A stretch of DNA of 64,000 nucleotides from Thalassospira tepidiphila MCCC 1A03514 (GTDB taxonomy: Bacteria > Pseudomonadota > Alphaproteobacteria > Rhodospirillales > Thalassospiraceae): NCBI RefSeq assembly GCF_001662875.1, contig NZ_JPVZ01000001.1, forward strand, positions 842,532-906,531, in the 5' to 3' direction. Below are positions 10,074 to 18,395 of this stretch, in pieces. Each line of letters begins with the position of its first letter. Positions within the stretch are counted from its first letter, which is position 1. A program made the position numbers and the translations under genes. The notes beneath the pieces are model-generated. The model was not told the origin of the DNA. It did no database searches and saw nothing but the letters and a program-made list of their open reading frames with translations.

Positions 10074-10094
10074 TTTGCGCAAAATTTTGGCAAA
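10074..10094. promoter_or_regulatory. candidate enhancer (NtrC-like) palindrome upstream of ureD
   Basis: TTTGCGCAAAATTTTGGCAAA is an imperfect 21-bp palindrome about 90-110 bases upstream of the predicted ureD start site, the usual distance for an NtrC enhancer. It matches the NtrC consensus (TGCACC-N5-GGTGCA) only partly, so the assignment is tentative. It also abuts the end of urtE. Confidence 0.35.
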
Positions 10095-10100
10095 TGCCGA

Positions 10101-10796
10101 TCAAACAGTCAGATAGGCACGGACTTTTTCACGATCGAGCGTTTCCTTCGCGCCCGACAAAACAACCTCGCCACGTTCAAGCACGACAATCTCGTCGGCC
10201 AGTTCATGGGCGAATTCAAAGTACTGCTCCACCAGCAGGATTGCCATATCACCGCGGTCGGCCAGCTGTTTGATAACGCGCTGAATGTCCTTGATGATGG
10301 ATGGCTGAATGCCTTCGGTCGGTTCATCCAGCACCAGCAACCGTGGACGGGTGACAAGCGCCCGCCCAATTGCAAGCTGCTGTTGCTGCCCACCCGAAAG
10401 GTCGCCACCACGACGGCCCAGCATGTCACGCAGCACCGGGAACAGTTCGAAAATCTCGTCCGGGATATGGCGCAGGGCACGTGGCAAGGCGGCAAAGCCG
10501 GTCTCAAGATTTTCCTTCACCGTCAGAAGCGGGAAAATCTCGCGCCCCTGCGGGACAATCGCGATCCCATTGGCCGAGCGACGATAAGACGGATCGCGCG
10601 AGATATCCTTGCCTTCCCATTTGATGTTGCCTTCCGTTATCGGGTGCTGACCAACCACGGCCCGCATCAGCGATGTTTTGCCAACCCCGTTACGGCCCAG
10701 AACCGCGGTCACCTTGCCGGTTTCAGCACTCAGCGACACCTTGCGCAACGCATGGGACGCGCCATAGAACAGATCAATATTGCTGACATCAAGCAT
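10101..10796 (-). CDS. urtE: Urea ABC transporter ATP-binding protein UrtE
   Basis: Cytoplasmic LivF-like ATPase of the high-affinity urea importer. The 231 residues show Walker A GRNGVGKTS, signature LSGGQQQQLAIGRAL, Walker B LLVLDEPTEGIQPS and the switch His replaced by Gln in LLVEQYF, normal for LivF-type subunits. GGGGAG lies upstream of ATG 10796; a TTG at 10802 is too close to that site. It is the last urt gene, with the urease operon just downstream on the same strand. Confidence 0.95.
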   Translation of the reverse strand: MLDVSNIDLFYGASHALRKVSLSAETGKVTAVLGRNGVGKTSLMRAVVGQHPITEGNIKWEGKDISRDPSYRRSANGIAIVPQGREIFPLLTVKENLETGFAALPRALRHIPDEIFELFPVLRDMLGRRGGDLSGGQQQQLAIGRALVTRPRLLVLDEPTEGIQPSIIKDIQRVIKQLADRGDMAILLVEQYFEFAHELADEIVVLERGEVVLSGAKETLDREKVRAYLTV

Positions 10797-10807
10797 GTTC
10801 AACTCCC

Positions 10808-11608
10808 CTAGCGGCCCAGATAGACTTCAATGACCCGCGGGTCTTTCTGCACGTGATCAAGGCGCCCTTCGGCCAGAACCGATCCTTCGTGAAGCACGGT
10901 CACCTTACAATCGAGGTCACGGACGAATTCCATGTCATGTTCAACCACCACGACCGAATATTCCTTGGAAATCGACCGTAAAAGTTTCGCCGTTTCCTCA
11001 GTCTCGGAATCGGTCATCCCGGCAACCGGCTCATCGACCAGAAGAAGTTCGGGTTCCTGCATCAACAGCATGCCGATTTCCAGCCACTGTTTCTGCCCGT
11101 GCGAAAGATTGGCGGCCATCTCATCACGCTTGTCTTCCAGCATTATGGTGACCAGCGTCTTTTCGATCTTGATCTTTTCCGCATCAGAAAGGCGATGGAA
11201 CAGGGCCTGAAACACCCCTCGCCCGCCCGAACACGCCAAAAGCAGGTTGTCGAACACCGTATGGCTTTCAAACACTGTCGGCTTCTGGAACTTGCGGCCA
11301 ATGCCCAGATTGGCAATCTCGGCCTCGTCCAGCTTGGTCAGGTCGATCTCGCTTTTAAACAGGACATCACCGGTATCAGGTCGGGTTTTGCCGGTGATGA
11401 TATCCATCATGGTTGTCTTGCCCGCCCCGTTCGGGCCGATGATGGCGCGAAGTTCGCCCGGCTCGACATAAAATGACAGGTTGTTGAGTGCGCGGAACCC
11501 GTCAAAGGTCACCGACACACCATCGACATAAAGAATGGTTTCCGACCGCGCGGATTTGACCTGTTCCTCGTCCGAGGCATTCTTTTGAATGGCGGCTGCT
11601 TCGCTCAT
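10808..11608 (-). CDS. urtD: Urea ABC transporter ATP-binding protein UrtD
   Basis: LivG-like ATPase of the urea importer, 266 residues. Seen: Walker A GPNGAGKTTMMD, the urea-type segment NLGIGRKFQKPTVFE, signature LSHGQKQWLEIG, and Walker B LLLVDEPVAGMTD. The SHGQ signature and the GRKFQKPTVF stretch distinguish UrtD from branched-chain amino-acid LivG. It overlaps urtC by 4 bases and is followed closely by urtE. Confidence 0.96.
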   Translation of the reverse strand: MSEAAAIQKNASDEEQVKSARSETILYVDGVSVTFDGFRALNNLSFYVEPGELRAIIGPNGAGKTTMMDIITGKTRPDTGDVLFKSEIDLTKLDEAEIANLGIGRKFQKPTVFESHTVFDNLLLACSGGRGVFQALFHRLSDAEKIKIEKTLVTIMLEDKRDEMAANLSHGQKQWLEIGMLLMQEPELLLVDEPVAGMTDSETEETAKLLRSISKEYSVVVVEHDMEFVRDLDCKVTVLHEGSVLAEGRLDHVQKDPRVIEVYLGR

Positions 11609-12780
11609 GCCTTGCCTCCCTCATTTGCGCGGCGTTTACGCCAGGTCGTGAACAATGATTGCCGATCTGTCGATCCGAATGCCGGGATGGCACCGATCAC
11701 ACCTTTTGGCAGGAACAAGGTCACCGCAATGAACAGCCCACCCAGGAAGAACAGCCAGAAGTCCGGCATCGCCCCGGTAAAGAAGGTCTTGGCATAGTTG
11801 ACGATAAACGCGCCAAGCACCGCCCCATAAAGCGTGCCACGCCCGCCAACCGCAACCCAGATGACGATTTCAATTGAAAGGGCCGGGGCGAATTCGCCCG
11901 GGTTGATGATCCCGACTTGCGGCACATAAAGTGCGCCAGCGATGCCCGCCATCACCGCCGAAACGGTAAAGACAAACAGCTTGTAATATTCAACCCGGTA
12001 GCCTGTAAAACGCACGCGACTTTCGGCATCGCGAATGGCAATCAGAACCTTGCCCAGACGCGACTGGGTAATGCCACGCGCCACCGTATAGCAGATGCCA
12101 AGAAACACACAGGACGCGACAAATAAACCAGCCCGCGTGCCATCCGATTGCAACGAGTAGCCGAGCAAATCCTTGAAATCGGTCAGACCGTTATTGCCAC
12201 CAAAGCCCATATCGTTGCGGAAGAAGGCCAGCAACAACGCATAGGTCATGGCCTGCGTGATGATCGAAAGATACACTCCCGTCACCCGCGACCGGAAGGC
12301 AAGGAAACCAAACACAAAGGCCAGAAGCCCCGGCACAAACATCGCCATAACGATGGCAAACCAGAACATGTCAAAGCCATACCAGTACCATGGCAATTCC
12401 TGCCAGTTCAGGAAGACCATGAAGTCCGGCAGGATCGGATCACCATAAACACCGCGATCGCCGATCTGACGCATCAGATACATGCCCATGGCATACCCGC
12501 CGAGCGCAAAGAACGCCCCGTGGCCAAGCGACAAAATCCCGCAGAAACCCCAGATCAGATCGACACTGAGTGCCAGCAGCGCATAGCAAAGATACTTGCC
12601 CAGCAGGCTGACCATCCAGGTCGGCACATGGAAGGCGGAGCTTTCGGGCAACAAAAGGTTACTTGCCGGCACCAGAATGGCGGCCGCAATCAGGATACCC
12701 AAAAGGATCATCCCGCCGCGGTCTTTCAACAGCCAGCCAATAACCGGTGTCATTTGATACTTTTGACGATAATCGGTCAT
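11605..12780 (-). CDS. urtC: Urea ABC transporter permease UrtC
   Basis: LivM-like inner-membrane permease of the urea importer, 391 residues with about ten hydrophobic segments. Typical stretches are VDLIWGFCGILSLGHGAFFALGGYAMGM (9 helix-flanking residues conserved in UrtC), NNGLTDFKDLLG and VGGRGTLYGAVLGAF. It starts 3 bases after the urtB stop and overlaps urtD, so translation of urtBCDE is tightly linked. Confidence 0.95.
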   Translation of the reverse strand: MTDYRQKYQMTPVIGWLLKDRGGMILLGILIAAAILVPASNLLLPESSAFHVPTWMVSLLGKYLCYALLALSVDLIWGFCGILSLGHGAFFALGGYAMGMYLMRQIGDRGVYGDPILPDFMVFLNWQELPWYWYGFDMFWFAIVMAMFVPGLLAFVFGFLAFRSRVTGVYLSIITQAMTYALLLAFFRNDMGFGGNNGLTDFKDLLGYSLQSDGTRAGLFVASCVFLGICYTVARGITQSRLGKVLIAIRDAESRVRFTGYRVEYYKLFVFTVSAVMAGIAGALYVPQVGIINPGEFAPALSIEIVIWVAVGGRGTLYGAVLGAFIVNYAKTFFTGAMPDFWLFFLGGLFIAVTLFLPKGVIGAIPAFGSTDRQSLFTTWRKRRANEGGKA

Positions 12781-12783
12781 GGA

Positions 12784-14487
12784 TCAGGCCTCCACCGCGC
12801 GACCTTTAAGGGCAAACAGCCCCTTGGGTCGTTTCTGGATAAACAGGATCAGCGCAATCAGGACAAAGATCTTGGCCAGAACCGCACCTGCCATCGGCTC
12901 AAGGAACTTGTTGACGATACCAAGGCTGAATGCGCCCAGCACCGTGCCCCAAAGGTTCCCGACCCCGCCAAACACGACAACCATGAAACTGTCGATAATG
13001 TAAGTCTGACCAAGGTTCGGGCTGACATTTGAAATCTGGCTGAGCGCCACACCGGCAATGCCTGCAATCCCCGATCCCAGACCAAAGGTAAGCGCATCGA
13101 CATAGCCGGTGCGAATACCAACCGATCCGGCCATCCGCCGGTTCTGGGTAACGGCGCGCATCTGCAAACCAAACGCGGTATAACGCAGCACGGCTGCAAT
13201 ACCCGCGACCACGATGATGCTAAACAAGATGATCCACAGCCGGTTATAGGTCAGCACCAGACCGGTCGAAAATTCAATCGCGCCACTCATGAAATCAGGT
13301 GCGGTGACCTGCTGGTTGGTTGCACCGAAAATCGTTCGAATTGCCTGCTGCAAGACAAGGCTGACACCCCATGTCGCAAGCAGCGTTTCAAGTGGCCGAC
13401 CATAGAGGAAACGGATCACGGATCGTTCGATCACAACCCCGACCGCACCGGCGACCAAAAAGGCGGCTGGCACTGAAATCACCAATGACCATGCCGACCC
13501 GGATGGCAGAATGGACCCAAGCGCCTGCTGCACCATAAAGGTGGTATAGGCACCGATCATGATCATTTCGCCATGCGCCATGTTGATCACGCCCATCACA
13601 CCAAAGGTGATGGCAAGACCGACCGCCGCAAGAAGCAAAACCGACCCCAGACTGATACCGCGATAGACATCCCCGATCGTCTGCCAGGTCGACAGACGAC
13701 CTTCGACGGATGCAAGCGCATCCTCTGCGGCCGCAACAACTTCTGGCTCGTAACCTTCTGCCTCGGCACTGGCGACAAATTGCGACAGCACCGCACGGAT
13801 TTGCGGCGTGGTTTCGCTGGCCAGAACATCAATCGCGCTTAGGCGTTCTTCGGTGGTGTCACCGGCCGCCAGCGCCATGGTGGCCTGCGCCAGTTCCATG
13901 CGTGCCAGAAGCGTTTCATCCTCTTCGCGATCAATCGCGCGCAGAAGCAACGGCAGCATCGCCGGATCGCGGGCATCCATGATCTGCTCGACCGCAGCAC
14001 TTCGGATATTGAGATCCGGGCTAAACAGGTTCAGCGTCGCCAACGCATCGCGCAGCGCACCCCGCAAACGGTTGTTGATCTTGATCTTGGAGAGTTCCTT
14101 GGATGAACTTTCACCAACTTCTTCGCCGCTGACGATGTCGATATGTGTAAAGACCTTGCCCTTTTTGGTGGCGATGACGACATGCTCGTCGCTGTCGCGA
14201 ACATAAAGGTCACCATCAAGCATGGCTTTGAGGATCGGGGCGACACGCGGATCACCGTCCGCTGCCATTTCTTCGATCACCGCGACCTTCTTGGTTGCAC
14301 TTTTATCATTTAACTGTTCGGCGATGTTTCGCAGTTCTTCGTCGCTAAATGCCTGTGCGCTATTGGGTGTTGCGATCACAAGCAGGGCCAGACACGCGAT
14401 CATGGCACCCAGTCGAAGGGCGACGTCACGCGTTTTGGCCAATGAGAACGGAGAACGGCGCAGCACTGAAAACATGTCATTGCGCAT
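12784..14487 (-). CDS. urtB: Urea ABC transporter permease UrtB, long form
   Basis: LivH-like permease of the urea importer. The 567-residue protein is much longer than LivH. After a signal sequence (ACLALLVIATPNSAQA, cleavage about residue 46) comes a periplasmic region of some 200 residues with HEAT-like helical repeats, then a membrane domain from about residue 270 (GINMAHGEMIMIGAYT, RRMAGSVGIRTG). Proteobacterial UrtB proteins are known to carry this extension. The start at ATG 14487 has AAAGG upstream; the frame is open to 14613, but that part re-reads the intergenic hairpin. Confidence 0.94.
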   Translation of the reverse strand: MRNDMFSVLRRSPFSLAKTRDVALRLGAMIACLALLVIATPNSAQAFSDEELRNIAEQLNDKSATKKVAVIEEMAADGDPRVAPILKAMLDGDLYVRDSDEHVVIATKKGKVFTHIDIVSGEEVGESSSKELSKIKINNRLRGALRDALATLNLFSPDLNIRSAAVEQIMDARDPAMLPLLLRAIDREEDETLLARMELAQATMALAAGDTTEERLSAIDVLASETTPQIRAVLSQFVASAEAEGYEPEVVAAAEDALASVEGRLSTWQTIGDVYRGISLGSVLLLAAVGLAITFGVMGVINMAHGEMIMIGAYTTFMVQQALGSILPSGSAWSLVISVPAAFLVAGAVGVVIERSVIRFLYGRPLETLLATWGVSLVLQQAIRTIFGATNQQVTAPDFMSGAIEFSTGLVLTYNRLWIILFSIIVVAGIAAVLRYTAFGLQMRAVTQNRRMAGSVGIRTGYVDALTFGLGSGIAGIAGVALSQISNVSPNLGQTYIIDSFMVVVFGGVGNLWGTVLGAFSLGIVNKFLEPMAGAVLAKIFVLIALILFIQKRPKGLFALKGRAVEA

Positions 14488-14574
14488 GATCACCAAACCT
14501 TTGAATTCAATATGGAAAATTGGATAAAGAAAACGCGGACAGCAGGCAGGTGCTGATTGCGTTGAAAATGAACA

Positions 14575-14600
14575 GGCCGGTCGCGTTGCCACGACCGGCC
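14575..14600 (-). terminator. intercistronic hairpin between urtA and urtB
   Basis: GGCCGGTCG (14575-14583) and CGACCGGCC (14592-14600) form a perfect 9-bp stem with an 8-base loop, 13 bases past the urtA stop. On the minus strand it is followed by TGTTCATTTTC. It probably acts as a partial terminator or mRNA-end stabiliser that gives excess binding protein, common after binding-protein genes. Confidence 0.65.
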
Positions 14601-14613
14601 CATCCGAAACCAA

Positions 14614-15888
14614 TTAGTACATCGGTTTTTCACAGTTGCCGCAGACCCACGGATAGGTCCAGTCGGCGGTCAGCTTTGCGCTTTCCGGCAGGAAGTCCGA
14701 CCATGCATCGCCAACGACGGTGCCTTCGGTTTCCCAAACGATGTCAAACTGGCCATCATCCTGCACTTCGCCGATCAGAACCGGCTTGGACAGGTGGTGG
14801 TTGGTGTTCATCACAGCGGTACCGCCGGTCAGGTTTGCAACTTCCTGGCCATACATTGCCTGACGAACCGCATCAACATCGGTGGTGCCAGCCTGCTCAA
14901 CAGCCTGTTTCCACATGTTAAAGCCGATATAGGTTGCTTCCATCGGGTCGTTGGTTACGCGCGACTCATCACCGATGAAGGCGTGCCATTTTTCGATGAA
15001 GGCCGTGTTGGCATCAGACTCAACCGACTGGAAGTAGTTCCAGGCAGCAAGGTGACCAACCAGCGGCGCTGTATCGATACCAGCCAGTTCTTCTTCACCA
15101 ACCGAGAAGGCAACAACCGGAATGTCTTCGGCTTTGATGCCCTGGTTTGCCAGTTCCTTGTAGAACGGAACGTTCGCGTCACCGTTAATGGTCGAAACCA
15201 CGGCGGTTTTCTTGCCAGCAGATGCGAATGCTTTCACGTCAGCAACGATCGACTGCCAGTCAGAATGACCGAACGGGGTGTAGTTCTCCATGATGTCTTC
15301 ATCGGAGATACCCTTGCCGTTCAGGTAAGAACGCAGGATCTTGTTGGTGGTACGCGGATAAACATAGTCGGTACCCAGAAGAACGATACGCTCGGCAGAG
15401 CCACCATCTTCGCTCATCAGGTAATCAACAGCCGGAATGGCCTGCTGGTTCGGAGCTGCACCGGTATAGAACACGTTGCGCGAGCTTTCCTCACCTTCGT
15501 ACTGAACCGGATAGAACAGCATGCTGTTGAGTTCTTCGAAGACCGGCAGAACCGATTTACGCGAAACCGACGTCCAGCAACCGAACACAACAGCAACCTG
15601 TTCCTGTTCGATCAGTTCGCGTGCTTTTTCAGCAAACAGCGGCCAGTCAGAAGCCGGGTCAACAACAACGGCTTCGACTTGTTTGCCAAGCAGACCACCG
15701 TTCTTGTTCAGGTCATCAACCAGCATCAGAACAGTGTCCTTCAGCGTGGTTTCGGAAATCGCCATCGTCCCGGAAAGAGAGTGCAGCACACCAACTTTGA
15801 TGGTTTCTGCTGCTTGTGCGGCTGACATTGCCATTGCAGACACTGCCATGGCCCCGGCGCCAATGAGCGCCTGAAGCTTCTTATTCAT
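14614..15888 (-). CDS. urtA: Urea ABC transporter substrate-binding protein UrtA
   Basis: Periplasmic urea-binding protein, 424 residues. It has a Sec signal peptide (MAVSAMAMSAAQA, cleavage about residue 26) and the mature start ETIKVGVLHSLSGTMAISE. VVVDPASDWPLFAEKA, FGCWTSVSRKSVLPVFEE and FYPVQYEGEESS are typical of UrtA rather than amino-acid binding proteins. GGAGG lies before ATG 15888. It is the first gene of urtABCDE and lies about 30 bases downstream of the transcription start predicted from the sigma-54 promoter. Confidence 0.97.
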   Translation of the reverse strand: MNKKLQALIGAGAMAVSAMAMSAAQAAETIKVGVLHSLSGTMAISETTLKDTVLMLVDDLNKNGGLLGKQVEAVVVDPASDWPLFAEKARELIEQEQVAVVFGCWTSVSRKSVLPVFEELNSMLFYPVQYEGEESSRNVFYTGAAPNQQAIPAVDYLMSEDGGSAERIVLLGTDYVYPRTTNKILRSYLNGKGISDEDIMENYTPFGHSDWQSIVADVKAFASAGKKTAVVSTINGDANVPFYKELANQGIKAEDIPVVAFSVGEEELAGIDTAPLVGHLAAWNYFQSVESDANTAFIEKWHAFIGDESRVTNDPMEATYIGFNMWKQAVEQAGTTDVDAVRQAMYGQEVANLTGGTAVMNTNHHLSKPVLIGEVQDDGQFDIVWETEGTVVGDAWSDFLPESAKLTADWTYPWVCGNCEKPMY

Positions 15889-15929
15889 TTATAGCCTCCA
15901 CTGAGTTTTTATTGCACCGCCGTTGCACT

Positions 15930-15947
15930 TGCTAAAACCGTGCCAGA
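15930..15947 (-). promoter_or_regulatory. sigma-54 (-24/-12) promoter of urtA
   Basis: Minus strand TGGCACGGTTTTAGCA has an exact -24 box and correct GG-N10-GC spacing (GG at 15944-15943, GC at 15932-15931); the -12 box reads TAGCA rather than TTGCA. The start site would be near 15919, leaving a leader of about 30 bases. Together with the ureD promoter it points to shared nitrogen control. Confidence 0.8.
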
Positions 15948-16251
15948 CTCAGAGGCCATATCGAATAAAATCGCGAATCGAGGGATTCTCACGCAATAAG
16001 AAACCATTTTACAGCTATTTCGGGGAAAATATTTGCGTAAGCCGTGTTTTGAATGACTATTTTTCAATCATTGATTACATTTTGATTAATTTTTGATCAT
16101 GTTGACGTCAGGGTTTTCACAGCCTATCTGGAGCGCGGAAGTTTCGCCTGCGCTGAGCTTATTGCACCACAATCTGCCCTGTGTCGGCCAGCTTCCCGCC
16201 CCGTCGGGAGACCGGCGGGGCGTTTTGATTTCTGGCTGTATTTGTCCGGGA
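15948..16251. other. intergenic region upstream of urtA, with a GC-rich hairpin
   Basis: No gene is seen. Bases 16010-16100 are AT-rich and could hold enhancer or IHF sites for the urtA promoter, but no clear NtrC palindrome was found. At 16195-16223 a GC-rich hairpin (CCCGCC ... GGCGGG, extended by a GCCCCG/CGGGGC pairing) is followed on the plus strand by TTTTGATTTC. On the minus strand, after the LysR gene, it has no T-run, so its direction of action is unclear. Confidence 0.5.
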
Positions 16252-17205
16252 TTACTCGGCCGCCTGCAATTCGCGGTCCGGCGCGATCGCGTTAATTGCT
16301 GCGCGAATTTGATCACGCAACCAGATCAGACCAACATCCTTGTCTGTCCAAACAGCCCAGTTCATCGTCACCGGCGGGAACGCCACATCAATCGGCATCG
16401 GGCAATAAGACAACCCGAATAACGGCGCATACTGGTTGGCAATGCGACACGGCACAGTGGCAATCACGGCACTGTTTCGGGCCGCTGCCAGAAGCGGCAT
16501 GAAATCAGGTGCCGCCAGAACAACATCAAGTTCGATGCCCATCCCCTGAAGCGCGACGCCAACACACCCGGCGACATTCTCGGTCTGGGACAGAACCGCA
16601 TGCCGCGATGCCAGATATTGCGCACGCGACATCGGCAGCGGCAAATCCAGAATATCTGGATTAAAACAACAGGCGACTTCCGAGTTGAACAGAACCTCGC
16701 CGAAATGGCCTGTGTTGAGTTGGCTTTTGCAGCCAATCGCAAGATCGATCTCGCCGCCATTGATCATTCCATCAACCGTTTCAGATGTAATGGTACGGCT
16801 CAAAATCTTGATACCCGGTGCCTGCTGCTGCAAATGCTGCATCAGAACCGGCAACAAAATCATGTCCATTTCACCGGTCACGCCCAACCGGAAAACACGT
16901 TGGGCGGATTGCGGATCAAAAGAATCCGTCGCATGAAGGGCGTTTTGTGCCTGCGAAAGGGCGGTGCGCACCGGCCCGGCCAACGCACGGGCTTTTGCTG
17001 TCGGCTGCATTTTCTGACCGACACGCACAAACAGATCATCGGCCAGCAACATGCGCAAGGTATTGAGATTGTGGCTCATTGCCGACTGCCCGATGCGCAG
17101 TTTCTCGGCCGCCTTGGTCACGCTCATTTCCTGCATCATGGCGTCAAACGCAATCATCAGGTTGAGGTCAAATGACCGTAAATTGAAATGATCAATATTA
17201 TCCAT
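16252..17205 (-). CDS. LysR-family transcriptional regulator
   Basis: A 317-residue LysR regulator of the NodD/SyrM-like branch. It has an N-terminal winged HTH (NLRSFDLNLMIAFDAMMQEMSV with SVTKAAEKLRIGQSAMSHNL as the recognition region) and a C-terminal effector-binding domain (about residues 95-310). It is divergent from the TAT-exported metallo-hydrolase at 17306, with 100 bases between them, so that gene is its likely target. The effector is not predictable from sequence. Confidence 0.9.
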   Translation of the reverse strand: MDNIDHFNLRSFDLNLMIAFDAMMQEMSVTKAAEKLRIGQSAMSHNLNTLRMLLADDLFVRVGQKMQPTAKARALAGPVRTALSQAQNALHATDSFDPQSAQRVFRLGVTGEMDMILLPVLMQHLQQQAPGIKILSRTITSETVDGMINGGEIDLAIGCKSQLNTGHFGEVLFNSEVACCFNPDILDLPLPMSRAQYLASRHAVLSQTENVAGCVGVALQGMGIELDVVLAAPDFMPLLAAARNSAVIATVPCRIANQYAPLFGLSYCPMPIDVAFPPVTMNWAVWTDKDVGLIWLRDQIRAAINAIAPDRELQAAE

Positions 17206-17268
17206 GACTGGTATCGATTTGATTACTGACTGATCGCACTATAGCCTTTCCCCATCAGCTTACAACCC

Positions 17269-17284
17269 GCCGGTGCACACCGGC
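17269..17284. promoter_or_regulatory. GC-rich palindrome before the metallo-hydrolase gene
   Basis: GCCGGTG-CA-CACCGGC is a 7-bp perfect inverted repeat 21 bases before the start at 17306. It may be an operator in the divergent LysR/hydrolase promoter region or a leader hairpin; nothing decides between these. Confidence 0.4.
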
Positions 17285-17305
17285 ATGATTTGAGGGAAAA
17301 GAAAA

Positions 17306-18289
17306 ATGCTATCACGTCGTGATTTGCTCAAAAGCACGCTTGCCGCCGGTGCCGTTGGCGCGATTGGCAGCACCGTCTTTGTGCCACTGGCCGCAAAGGC
17401 AAAGGCACCGCTGGTCGGCACTCAGGCACCGGGCTATTACCGTGTCATGGTCGGCGATGTCGAAGTCACCGCCCTTTCTGATGGCGCGGCCCAGTTCCCG
17501 ATCGCCGATCTTTACGTGAACACCACGCCCGAACAGGCACGCCTGGCCCTTGCCAATGCGTTTCAGGGAACCCCAACCTATCTTTCGGTTAATGCCTATT
17601 TGCTGAATTTCGGGGATCGTCTTGTGTTGCTCGATGCGGGCACCAGCGATCTGATGGGACCGGCACTTGGCAAACTTCCGGCCAACATGATTGCCTCGGG
17701 CTATCACCCTGATCAGGTCGATGATGTCGTGATTACCCACATTCATCCCGACCATACCGGTGGCCTGACACTGGCTGGCAACAAGGTCTTTGCCAATGCC
17801 ACGGTGCATGTTCCCGAGGCGGATGCCGCGTTCTGGCTGAGTGCCGAAAACAAGGCGACCGCGCCTGAAGACGCCAAGGCGTTCTTTGATCAGGCGGTCG
17901 CGGCCCTGACCCCCTATATCGATAGCGGCAAGCTTGCCAAATACGCACCCGATGCCCCGGCGATCGAAGGCATGGTCAACACCACTTTCCGCCCCGGCCA
18001 CACGCCGGGCCACAGCGCGCTTTGGATCGAAAGCAAAGGCGAGAAGTTTGTTTATTGGGGCGACATTACCCATGGCGACGTCGTGCAGTTTGATGATCCG
18101 AAAATTGCCATCGCCTTTGACGGCGACACCGACATGGCAATCAAATCACGCGAAGCGGCCTTTGCCGAAGCAGTACAGGAAAAGTACCTGGTTGCCGGTT
18201 GCCACGTCGCCTTCCCGGGATTTGGTCATGTGCGCGAAGATGCCACGATGTATGACTGGGTGCCGATGAACTATCGCGCTGACGTTTAG
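17306..18289 (+). CDS. TAT-exported metallo-beta-lactamase-fold hydrolase
   Basis: A 327-residue MBL-fold hydrolase, probably periplasmic. It starts with a twin-arginine signal (SRRDLLKSTLAAGAVGAIG, cleavage near AAKA at about residue 32). Zinc ligands are clear: THIHPDHTGG (HxHxDH motif), the later His in RPGHTPGHSA, the Asp of YWGDITHGD, and a C-terminal His in VAGCHVAFPGFGH. The layout resembles AHL lactonase-like and related esterases, but the substrate cannot be assigned. GAGGG lies 10 bases before the ATG. It is divergent from a LysR gene and ends at a shared terminator facing puuD. Confidence 0.88.
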   Translation: MLSRRDLLKSTLAAGAVGAIGSTVFVPLAAKAKAPLVGTQAPGYYRVMVGDVEVTALSDGAAQFPIADLYVNTTPEQARLALANAFQGTPTYLSVNAYLLNFGDRLVLLDAGTSDLMGPALGKLPANMIASGYHPDQVDDVVITHIHPDHTGGLTLAGNKVFANATVHVPEADAAFWLSAENKATAPEDAKAFFDQAVAALTPYIDSGKLAKYAPDAPAIEGMVNTTFRPGHTPGHSALWIESKGEKFVYWGDITHGDVVQFDDPKIAIAFDGDTDMAIKSREAAFAEAVQEKYLVAGCHVAFPGFGHVREDATMYDWVPMNYRADV

Positions 18290-18340
18290 GTTGGAATTGA
18301 TCCCCCATCCCCGCCGACCTTAAAGCAATCCGTCAACGCA

Positions 18341-18371
18341 AAAGAGCGGTCGTGGTGTACGACCGCTCTTT
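18341..18371. terminator. bidirectional terminator between the hydrolase and puuD
   Basis: AAAGAGCGGTCG (18341-18352) and CGACCGCTCTTT (18360-18371) form a perfect 12-bp stem with A/T tails on both sides. It serves the two convergent genes. Confidence 0.85.
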
Positions 18372-18395
18372 CCTTTGGATCTTGTCCCTGTCTGC

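Noticed and set aside
16195..16223. Terminator of the minus-strand LysR gene
   Set aside because: The stem is followed by T residues only on the plus strand, where no upstream gene needs it; kept only as an unexplained hairpin.
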